Assembly: GCF_043641665.1 (NCBI RefSeq)
Contig: NC_092193.1
Span: forward strand, 1,681,001-1,745,000
Reading direction: 5' to 3'
DNA from: Enoplosus armatus
Lineage: Eukaryota; Chordata; Actinopteri; Centrarchiformes; Enoplosidae
DNA: 64,000 nt
The position numbers and the translations under genes are program-made. Positions 38,801 through 45,600 of this stretch are shown here, piece by piece; position 1 is the stretch's first letter; each line of letters begins with the position of its first letter. Below the pieces are notes generated by a model, which searched no databases, was not told the origin of the DNA, and saw nothing but the letters and a program-made list of their open reading frames with translations.

Positions 38801-41800
38801 TTTAGAGTTACTAGAAACTAGTTAGTGCAAAGATCCTGATCCACCAGAGAGTTTGGAAGCGAGACAAGTCAGAGCTGAAGAACGCTGCGATCTGACCGGA
38901 GATCAGCAGATAAATGAGGTCTCTCACCAGAGCAAAACAAGCAGCTATTATCTGCTGCTCATCCAGGTCGGGTGGCAGAAGGTGTCGCAGAGTTCCCCCA
39001 GATGTCCTCCTGCCCACACACGTCCTCCAGCTCCTCCTGGGGGATCCTGAGGAGTTCCCAGACCAGATGGGCTTCACAGATGGGTCACAAATTAAACCAC
39101 GAATGCAGATGCTTCCACACAGAACGCGAGAGCGTATAAATGACGTGAATCGTGTTACGCTCACCAACTCCCCACCACCATCACCCCCACTGACTCATAG
39201 CTCAGAACCGTGTTTGAGGGTCGGAGGGCAGATGGACAGGAGATCATTCATGTACACAAAACAGGTCAATGTGTCCCTCTCTGATGATGATGATGATGAT
39301 GATGAAGCGTTCTTCATGTGTTGGCAGACCGGGATGTGGCTCAGAAGAGGAGCGTGCCGTTCTTCGCCTGGTCCCTGCTGCAGTCTGTTGGGTTGACTGA
39401 CATACAGTTGCAGCCAGACAGCAAAGGTAAAACAGTGGAGCTGCTCGTCACTGACGGAATAAGGGTTTCTTATTGAGACTGCCGTGTCCCCCCACATGAC
39501 GTGTCTCCTGCGACTGCATTATTCTGCACTGGGTCCCGAAGCTTTGGATCATTCTGCCTGATTATAGAAGTGTGGAAGAAACAGTCATGAGTTTTGCAGA
39601 CTTGACTTTTAATCATGTAGCTTCACCACATTTTTACGGTGTCTAAATCCCTTTTGCACATGTTCAGTAGTTTACTCGCAGGCGACGCACTAACCTGTGT
39701 ACCTCCAAACAGAATGCAGTCGCTCCTTCACCCTGTACGCCAGCGATGGGCGAGCCAGACGGGAGATGCCGTCTCTGGGGGAGATGCTCCACTGCCTGAC
39801 GGGGCGATGCCCGCACGAGTACGAGATGTACGGCTGCTACTGCGGACAGGAGGGCGGGGGTCAACCTCTGGACCAGCTGGACAGGTCAGCAGCTGCAGGA
39901 CAGGGAGCATACAGGAAGTGGTGACACGTTCGAGTCGACACGCAACACAGATAAGGACAGAAAAACAGGAGCTTTCTTGTTTCTTACATACAGTGTTTCT
40001 CACCAAAACACACGGTGTTTACTAAAGGTCTAACAATTCATGTGGAAAACACACACACACACACAGTCCAGGTGCTGAACACTACAGCTGTGATTTCTGT
40101 CCTTTTTAGACTTCTTCTGTACGTGACAAAGCATAAAATAGAAAACTTAAAAGGAGTCTGCATTGTTTACATCCACATGGTCTTCTTCTGGCATGTTGCT
40201 GCGTTTCTTGACACCAGCTGTCAGGGGAACGAGATGAATCCAGGGGACGTCGTAGTCCTCCTTCCACTGACAGAAATAGAGTCCAGTTCGTTATATCAGC
40301 CAATCTCTGAGGTCGCTGCCACTTTCATTTACCATCACAGTGGGCGACTGATGTTTCCAGCGAAGGTAGAAACTATCTGCGCGTTCGATCCTCTACTGTT
40401 GCCGGAGATGTGTATCGTGTCACCGTGCGCCCGCTGGCTCATAACAACATCGCCCTACAGCTCCACCTTCATCACCTCTGCTGCTCTTCATCAGGTGCTG
40501 CTTCTTCCATCACTGCTGCCTGAAGCAGATCGGCTCCATGGGCTGCAGGTCAGAGAGGAAGCTCAACGCCCAGATCTCCTGTGACAACGGGAGACCACGA
40601 TGTGAGTGCAGCAGGTCTCCTGTGGGGTAACATGGTAACATGAATGTTTGCTGTGAAGTTCCTCTTGTGGCCAGTGGGACATTCAGACTGTCATTCTCTT
40701 CAAACACAAAGTCAATAAAGGTTTACCACAGGATTTTAGGCACATTTGACATTGTTTAATCTGAGTCTAATGAAGATCTGAAGGATTACAGTGAGGCTAG
40801 AAAAGAAACACCAAACTTACCTCTTATTTTAAAACAAAGACACTTGCTTTACTATGTGAGACTACCTGACTTTCAGATTTCAGAGGAATAAACATGATTA
40901 AATGAGCTGAATATCATGTGGAGAGCTCCAGCCTTTAACCTCTTCATCTGCCCCCTCCTCCTCCTCCTCCTCCTCCTCCTCAGGTCAGGGCGTCACTGCA
41001 TGTGACAAGCTGCAGTGTGTGTGTGACAAAACCACAGCAGAGTGTATGGCAGCGGCCCACTTCAACCACAGCCTGCCGTCGCTGCAGTGCCGCGGTCCCG
41101 GGCCTCCCTGCCGCCGGGCCAGCAGACCCCCCAAACCACGGGTTTCCCCTCAGTCCAGCGAGGAGAGCGAGGAGCCGCAGGGAGGAAGCTCTCACGTGGA
41201 TGATCAGAAGAAGCCCGACGACATGCGGGAAACATCAGCGGACACAAACACGCCGCCGCCGCGCCGTCAAACAGGTGGAAACAGGTGAGAAGAGGAGCCC
41301 CCGTCTGACCAGCGGGGGGCAACTCACAGAGGCCTTAAAAACAGCAAAAACTGGGATTGTAGAAATCAAACACTCACCTCCTGCAGGCTTGGAGTTTCAT
41401 TCCTTTTTTCATCAGCTTAAAATCTAAAATCATCACATAGAATTTCCACAGAGGAACAAAGGTGCAACACATAAAACCTGAGTCACCAGCTGAATACAGA
41501 GCGTGCTCGTTGCCAGAAGCCGTCTTCAGTTTGGCTAAATGATGATGATGATGTTAGGAACATACTGAGAATCATTTGAACCACATGGATGAGATCATTG
41601 CTGGTTTAAAATGATGGACGCTGTGAGTAACGTGGTTTCATCTCGATACAGTCAGTGAATCAACTGGTCCAGATAAGATTTCCTCCCCAGTTTCTGCTAA
41701 AAACAAGCTGCTCAAAATCATCTGTTGTCCGTCAGGATCAGGCATCAGGTTTGTGCACATGAATTAAAATGAGTAGTTTCATTGAATTAGAACTAAATAA

Positions 41801-42404
41801 CCTCAGAAGAAACACGTTTTGTGCACAATTCGGTGCAGACATGTTCTCTCGCACCTTCAGGCTGATGATTAGCTCGCAGTATCGGACATCGTCTGTTTAA
41901 TCTGCTCACAGACTTTTGACCTTCTGTGTTTCTAGCTTGTGGTGTTTTTTTCATCCTTTAAGTTTGTTGTGAATAAAAGCATCTGTTAAAAAACATAAAA
42001 TATAACTAACTGATTCACTGTCTGTCTGCAGCGATGAAAGCTCCGACCTGAAGGACGAAGAGAAGTCAAATCCTCCTGCTGGATCGACAGGCAGCTCCAC
42101 ACGTCCTGATCCTCCTCCTCCTCCTCCTCCTCTTCCTCTTCCTCCTCCCTCCAGTGAGGAGAGCAGAGAGCCACCGACACACAGCGGGATTCAAACCCAC
42201 CACCACAGGCCGAGTGCAGGGCAGAGCCAAGGGCACCGGCCAGCAGGGAGACCAGCAGAAAGACCAGCAGAAAGACCAGCAGGGACCAAGGTGAAAGGTG
42301 AAGAGGAGGAGGAGGAGGAGGAGGAGGTGGTAGGACAGGAGGAGGAAGAGGAGGAGGGTGGAGGAGAGGAGGAAGAGGAAGAAGAAGAGGAGAAGAGAAA
42401 CTAA
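26821..42404 (+). CDS. oc90: oc90 gene (otoconin-90), spliced CDS
   Basis: Join 26821-26863, 27306-27374, 28143-28317, 28952-29058, 29590-29721, 30163-30210, 31003-31068, 31851-31994, 32779-32865, 33087-33176, 34199-34399, 34648-34821, 34988-35164, 37069-37257, 38064-38279, 38614-38715, 39328-39426, 39713-39884, 40495-40601, 40984-41284, 42032-42404; about 1,023 residues. A signal peptide (1 to about 19) is followed by a PLA2-like domain (about 38-165) with YGCSC and CCETH. A linker of some 500 acidic and Pro/Ser/Thr-rich residues leads to a second PLA2-like domain (about 707-810) with YGCYCG and CCFFHHCC, then a Pro/Glu tail. Otoconin-90 is the main non-enzymatic matrix protein seeding CaCO3 crystals in the inner ear. 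The catalytic HD pair is HR and HH here, so no lipase activity is expected. Mammalian proteins are near 480 residues; the excess is linker and acidic tail. Confidence 0.93.
27306..27374 (+). CDS. oc90: oc90 exon 2
   Basis: Encodes [20 protein letters not shown] then HVI. Contains the likely signal-peptidase site after ALSAS. Phase 1 at both ends. Confidence 0.82.
28143..28317 (+). CDS. oc90: oc90 exon 3, PLA2-like domain 1, part 1
   Basis: Begins [20 protein letters not shown] and contains [19 protein letters not shown] and NPVDPLD. This is the helix-plus-calcium-loop part of a secreted PLA2 fold, but the usual CGxGG loop is replaced by CRYVAAG. Changes phase from 1 to 2. Confidence 0.93.
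28952..29058 (+). CDS. oc90: oc90 exon 4, PLA2-like domain 1, part 2
   Basis: Encodes [20 protein letters not shown], then [13 protein letters not shown]. The catalytic CCxxHD motif of PLA2 is CCETHR, so the Asp partner of His is lost. Sequons NFT and NTS. Phase 2 to 1. Confidence 0.93.
29082..29440 (+). repeat. teleost 'GCTAAGCTAAGCTAA' repeat, longest copy
   Basis: Begins near TTTTGGGAAATACGCTTATT and contains GCCAGGCTAGCTGTTTCCAG and ATGCTAAGCTAAGCTAACTG, then ACAGACATGAAAGTGG. This is the order I know from a short element common in percomorphs. It starts about 25 bp after the exon 4 donor and fills most of that oc90 intron. Confidence 0.65.
29590..29721 (+). CDS. oc90: oc90 exon 5, PLA2-like domain 1, end
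   Basis: Encodes [20 protein letters not shown], then [18 protein letters not shown]. The CxCDRAAxxC helix is typical of the PLA2 fold. The start after TACCTGGGAG was chosen because it alone joins exon 4 in phase; the stronger-looking AG sites at 29610-29616 do not. Confidence 0.88.
30163..30210 (+). CDS. oc90: oc90 exon 6, linker
   Basis: 48-nt exon reading [16 protein letters not shown]. Phase 1 at both ends, first of the linker exons. Similar in its start (DVLS) to exon 7. Confidence 0.78.
31003..31068 (+). CDS. oc90: oc90 exon 7, linker
   Basis: 66-nt exon reading [20 protein letters not shown]. Sequons NDS and NSS. Strong pyrimidine tract and acceptor. Phase 1 at both ends. Confidence 0.8.
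31430..31535 (-). repeat. weak remnant of AT-rich teleost repeat
   Basis: AT-rich segment with TTTTAATAACTACTTACTC and GATAATTGATAATGAAAAT, like the arms of the copies at 57407 and 60835. Very degenerate. Confidence 0.3.
31851..31994 (+). CDS. oc90: oc90 exon 8, poly-Pro linker
   Basis: Encodes [20 protein letters not shown], then a run of eight Pro from (CCG)n, then [14 protein letters not shown]. Phase 1 at both ends. The CCG tract may vary in length. Confidence 0.78.
32779..32865 (+). CDS. oc90: oc90 exon 9, poly-Glu linker
   Basis: Encodes [20 protein letters not shown] then ATHTSFISK. The acidic run comes from a GAG/GAA microsatellite and could bind calcium or the mineral surface (inference). 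Phase 1 at both ends. Confidence 0.8.
33087..33176 (+). CDS. oc90: oc90 exon 10, linker
   Basis: Encodes [20 protein letters not shown] then [10 protein letters not shown]. Acidic; phase 1 at both ends. Confidence 0.78.
34199..34399 (+). CDS. oc90: oc90 exon 11, Ser/Thr-rich linker
   Basis: Begins [20 protein letters not shown] and continues Thr/Pro/Arg-rich ([19 protein letters not shown]), ending LEESSEE. Phase 1 at both ends. The donor is a weaker GTGATG. Confidence 0.75.
34648..34821 (+). CDS. oc90: oc90 exon 12, acidic linker
   Basis: Begins [20 protein letters not shown] and ends in a long Glu/Asp run from GAA/GAG/GAT repeats (34740-34815). Phase 1 at both ends. Confidence 0.8.
34988..35164 (+). 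CDS. oc90: oc90 exon 13, STAP tandem-repeat linker
   Basis: Contains six to seven near-perfect 12-bp repeats (ACAGCACCGTCA type, 35019-35096), each encoding T-A/T-P-S. It continues [20 protein letters not shown]. Donor GTCTGT is weak. Phase 1 at both ends. Confidence 0.72.
35448..35505 (+). pseudogene. exon-like fragment of oc90, out of phase
   Basis: One frame reads [18 protein letters not shown], resembling [19 protein letters not shown] at the end of exon 14. A CCCTCTTCAG acceptor precedes it. That frame would need a phase-0 entry, but every neighbour is phase 1, and no donor follows because the sequence runs into the purine minisatellite. I read it as a damaged or lost linker exon; an assembly error in the repeat could produce the same picture. 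Confidence 0.5.
35499..36652 (+). repeat. purine-rich GGAGGAGAGCAGGG minisatellite
   Basis: About 1.15 kb of tandem, imperfect units built from GGAGGAGAGCAGGG and GGAGAGGAGG. The + strand has almost no T outside one captured segment, so no stop codon can occur and several frames stay open for over 400 codons. It lies in the intron between oc90 exons 13 and 14, with its G-rich strand as the RNA-like strand. Dense G runs suggest triplex, quadruplex or R-loop tendency (inference). Confidence 0.93.
35730..35812 (+). repeat. copy of exon-like fragment inside the minisatellite
   Basis: Repeats 35452-35534 exactly or nearly so, 278 bp downstream, including GCGTCTTTACTTACACCAGC. It shows that tandem duplication at this site took in non-repeat sequence together with the purine units. 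Confidence 0.92.
36802..36821. repeat. poly-C run (20 C)
   Basis: Homopolymer of about 20 C, just before the fragment of the GCTAAGCTAA repeat at 36840. Confidence 0.9.
36840..36930 (+). repeat. fragment of teleost 'GCTAAGCTAAGCTAA' repeat
   Basis: Contains CCGGCCTTTGTGCTAAGCTA, GGCTGTTGCTTCATATTTCC and ACAGACAT in the order seen near 29310. Confidence 0.6.
37069..37257 (+). CDS. oc90: oc90 exon 14, linker
   Basis: Reads [20 protein letters not shown], then [20 protein letters not shown] and [20 protein letters not shown]. The Pro-Gly run is a 6-bp repeat (AGGACC). The acceptor AAAAACAG was preferred over later AG sites because only it keeps phase and gives the VAKD start, similar to VKDA in exon 13. 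Confidence 0.75.
38064..38279 (+). CDS. oc90: oc90 exon 15, linker
   Basis: Begins [20 protein letters not shown] and ends [17 protein letters not shown]. Ser/Thr-rich then acidic. Strong acceptor (TTCCCGCTACAG). Phase 1 at both ends. Confidence 0.82.
38614..38715 (+). CDS. oc90: oc90 exon 16, linker, two possible donors
   Basis: Reads [20 protein letters not shown] then [14 protein letters not shown]. Donor GTGTGC at 38716 or GTAGCT at 38758; both leave phase 1. The longer form adds 14 residues ([13 protein letters not shown] and a split Gly), including an NKT sequon. Confidence 0.72.
38850..39095 (+). repeat. fragment of fish retroelement relic
   Basis: Contains CATCCAGGTCGGGTGGCAGA, CCAGCTCCTCCTGGGGGATC and GAGGAGTTCCCAGACCAGAT. 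I associate this run of landmarks with a widespread LINE-derived repeat in fish. No intact frame. Confidence 0.5.
39328..39426 (+). CDS. oc90: oc90 exon 17
   Basis: Reads [20 protein letters not shown] then [14 protein letters not shown] hydrophobic, non-repetitive segment leading into PLA2-like domain 2; this type of sequence precedes the second domain in otoconin-90. Phase 1 at both ends. Confidence 0.88.
39713..39884 (+). CDS. oc90: oc90 exon 18, PLA2-like domain 2, part 1
   Basis: Begins [20 protein letters not shown] and contains [20 protein letters not shown] then QPLDQLD. The calcium-loop YGCYCG is well kept, with one extra residue before the Gly run (QEGGG). Phase 1 to 2. Confidence 0.95.
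40495..40601 (+). CDS. oc90: oc90 exon 19, PLA2-like domain 2, part 2
   Basis: Begins [20 protein letters not shown] and ends [12 protein letters not shown]. CCxxHD is CCFFHH, so the catalytic Asp is His. Phase 2 to 1. Confidence 0.95.
40955..40983 (+). repeat. (CTC)n forming a splice acceptor tract
   Basis: About nine CTC units immediately before the AG of oc90 exon 20. The microsatellite is itself the polypyrimidine tract. Confidence 0.85.
40984..41284 (+). CDS. oc90: oc90 exon 20, PLA2-like domain 2, end, plus linker
   Basis: Begins [20 protein letters not shown] then [14 protein letters not shown], the last disulphide-rich helix of the domain. It then becomes Pro/Ser/Glu-rich ([17 protein letters not shown]). 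The donor at 41285 was chosen; the one at 41275 would lead to a stop within seven codons of the next exon. Phase 1 to 2. Confidence 0.93.
42032..42404 (+). CDS. oc90: oc90 exon 21: acidic C-terminus and stop
   Basis: Begins [20 protein letters not shown], then a poly-Pro run from (CCT)n at 42110-42150, a basic [18 protein letters not shown] segment, and a Glu-rich tail from (GAG/GAA)n ending EEKRN then TAA. The closing acidic tail is expected to bind Ca2+ or mineral (inference). Confidence 0.88.
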
Positions 42405-42632
42405 ACAATGAAGAAATACATTCGCTTCTAAAGATTATCGTCAGATCATTTTGTTGTAATTAGATAGAAATTACGTCAAAAAAATGTTTACTTTGAATTT
42501 CAGGTGAAGAGAGAACATCAAGGAAGTGAATTTATTAAAAAAATATGAATCAAAATGAGTCGTTGCATCGTCCTTCAAAAGAAAAGTAACAGTAATGAAG
42601 ACATCAGCGCTCGCCAGTATTGATAGAAACAT

Positions 42633-42638
42633 TTTATT
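42633..42638 (-). terminator. efr3a: possible distal efr3a poly(A) signal
   Basis: TTTATT on the + strand, AATAAA on the - strand. If used, the efr3a 3' UTR would be about 6.4 kb and would overlap the oc90 3' UTR. Position only. Confidence 0.2.
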
Positions 42639-42692
42639 TTAGTCTTGAACATTAATCTCAACGCACATTTTACTATTAAACAGAGGCTTTGT

Positions 42693-42698
42693 AATAAA
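42693..42698 (+). terminator. oc90: oc90 poly(A) signal AATAAA
   Basis: Canonical hexamer (TTTGTAATAAAGC) about 290 nt after the oc90 stop. A good position for the end of the transcript. Confidence 0.55.
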
Positions 42699-45600
42699 GC
42701 GCTGAGGCTCTGCTGCTGCTGGAAATCATTCTCTACAGACAGCTGATCGGATCGAGGTCATCAAGTGAAAACTTTACTTTATCCTGAGAAGCAAACTGAA
42801 GAATTTGTCGGTTAATCAATTAGTCGATGTACAGAAAATTGATTTTTTCTAATGTTTCAAACAAAGATGTAAAATGTTTTCTGCTTCTGCTTTTTCTTTG
42901 TTTGCTGATTTTGTTGTTGATTAAACATTTTAAGGGTGAACAGAATGATCAAACTAAGCCACTAAACAATGTAAAAGTTAAAGGATCGTGTATGTAAACT
43001 GTGGAAAACCCATCTCCTGAACTTTCAGCGGGAGCAGAACCTCAGCGCCGACTAGTGGTTAAAATCATCAGTGTGTGTGGAACAAAGCCAAGCTTTAGCA
43101 GTTTGGAAACAGAAACGTCCGTCACTGTGAAGGCTGAACACAAGACATGACACCTTTTATCTCTAAAACTGGCACAAAAATACAAACTGTTGCATCACAA
43201 ATATAAGAAAACATCATCAGAAGCTCAGTTCTTTTTCTTGTTCGGTTCATTTTTCTGCAGAATTGAAAAAAACTGAAAAAAAAAGAGTCCATCTTGAACA
43301 GTGAAAAAAGCTGATTCTGAAGTAAGGCAGGTCAGTAGTGAAAGTCTTTCACCCCATTCACTGAGCTCTTCTCGTGTCTTCTTTGTACAATACTACGACT
43401 CAATCACCAGTCAAGAGGGACACTTTTTACAGTTTCACACATTAAGTTATTCTTGAACATTGGGGACAAAATACCTCGAACGATCAACTTGTACCAAACA
43501 CTAATCTGTGCTGATCCATGTTTGCTGTAGTACCAGGTACACACTGATCAAAGTGCAAACACACTGTGGCGGTTATTAACTGCTCGGCACTTCTGCTGCC
43601 ACTATTCAAACGATTAAATATACTGTTGATTTATCAAAAGGTGACTCATCCACTCTAGTTGAAACATTATTTATTAGTGAGGAGAAGGTGCAGCTCAGGG
43701 CAGATTCAGGTGCAACTAACTGGAGCATGTTTACACGACATATGTTGCTGTTTCCTGTTAGGTAAAACCTCCAGTTTAATACTGACAAACTGTCCTGCAG
43801 CTTTAAAAATATTGACTCATAATGAAAGCAGTTAGTAATAATGGATTTTATAACTCCTTCTGTTAATAATCCTGCTGTAAGTAACACACATCTATCCCTG
43901 GATCACTGTGATACTGAAGGAAACTTAAAACTTGACTTACTTAAAGTGTAAATCACACTGAATCGAAATATATGTGTATGTGAAAACCTTTGATGATTTA
44001 TTCATTTATTTTCATTTATCATGCGTCAGACCTCAGCGTCTGAAAGGGTTTTATATCTAAAATGTGCTGATGACCCGAGTCTGAGCCGAAGCTGCAACTT
44101 CTTGGGGGAAAAAAACCTAAAATCTAGATGCTAAGATGAGCAGATTGCACTGATCTACTCCACCTCTCTGTAGTACGCAAAAATAACTGATATCATCTGA
44201 CGATATAATAATCTTTCATTTTTAATTCATTTTTTTGAAATGATATAATAGATTCTACAACAACAAAATCAAGTAACATTTTCATAAATGATTTATGAAT
44301 TTTCTGAACTGAACTGCACAATCCCATTGAAACCCTGAACCGTCGACTCCTCATAGTGTAGGAAATCTAAATTTAAAAGTAAAACGAAATCAGCATTCGT
44401 CTTCATCTTGATAAAAGAATAAATCTCCCAATCTCTAAATCTCTACCAGGCAACAATTCAACAATACATGATACATAAAATGTACAAAAATATACGATAT
44501 ACTGCTATAATGACACATTCAGAGAGGAAGTGATCATGTATTCCAGCCACATCTAAGCAAACAATTCATCGAAAAATCGAAATCTTACTTCTCTCCGAAC
44601 TGAAGTCAGTGACCTGGTCGCGCCGTGCCGCCTCATTTCTCATCAGTTTGAATGAAAATCAGATTTTAGGATTCAGTCGATGAACTGACTTGTTTAGATG
44701 GATGTTTTTTTTGTTCAGCATATATTCCCGACGCCCCCTCAGGGATCGACAACGTGATATTAAGATATCATGCAGTTAGTTCATATAATGCATGTTTGTA
44801 AGTAGATCTATGATACTATGATATGAAATCATAAGAGTTTGCATTTAAAGCTAAAACATTACGCAGTACAAATACACACAAAAGATCATCAGTTCAAAGC
44901 AGAAGGTTTTTGTTTCCTACTCTGCTCATAATTTTGTCCTTTCATTTTCAAACCCTTCGACCTCCACTCATCAACCCCTCCAGCCATTCTCAGTACGTTA
45001 CAGTTAAATATCACATCCGGAGCACAAGAAGACGTCAACAGAGACTCCACCTCCACCTGGCATTAAGCTGCAGTCCGTCAATATTCAACTGAGGCAGGCG
45101 AAGCTAGCAGACTTCGTTAACATGTGGCCTTCCTCAAACCGGACCCTCCCCCCTCCCCCCTCCGTCATGGAGTGACCTGTCTGTAGTCACACTCAGCTGA
45201 CTGAAGCACCCTTCATAAAGGTGTAGTGTACGAACACACAGTGCACAGGTGTCAGTCTGAGAGGTTCGTGTGGCTGTTTCTTTCCTTCCCATATCAACCA
45301 ACCAATCAGCTTGCACGCTTTGCAAAGACTTGGCAGGTGTGTGCATCTGCTCCTGTGCAAGCCGACAGTTACCTATAACACAGGGCTGCGTTCACGTGCA
45401 TCTTCACAGCTTAAACCAACGTGGAGGAGAAGTCCTTGGTGAAATGATCGAAAGCTCCAGAAAAGCTACTGAATGAATCTCGAGGTGAGATTGTTTTGTC
45501 TCGGTTTTTCGGTGGCTTTGCTAACTAGGCTAACATCACTTCCTGTATACTGGCTGAGATCTCCAGATGTGGTCTGACAGCGATGCATTAGCATGTATTT

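Noticed and set aside
38914..39396. Open frame of 160 codons with an Asp run
   Set aside because: The Asp run is a (GAT)n microsatellite in the intron, and the frame enters exon 17 out of phase. Part of it is a retroelement relic.
40015..40584. Open frame of 189 codons
   Set aside because: It runs through intron and then reads oc90 exon 19 in the wrong frame; the Cys-rich PLA2 frame is clearly the real one.
28143..40601. Active secreted phospholipase A2 gene
   Set aside because: The catalytic Asp is replaced in both domains, and the acidic linker and paired domains are those of otoconin-90.
41986..42408. 140-codon open frame antisense to the last oc90 exon
   Set aside because: It is the reverse reading of Glu- and Pro-coding trinucleotide repeats, giving Leu/Pro runs.
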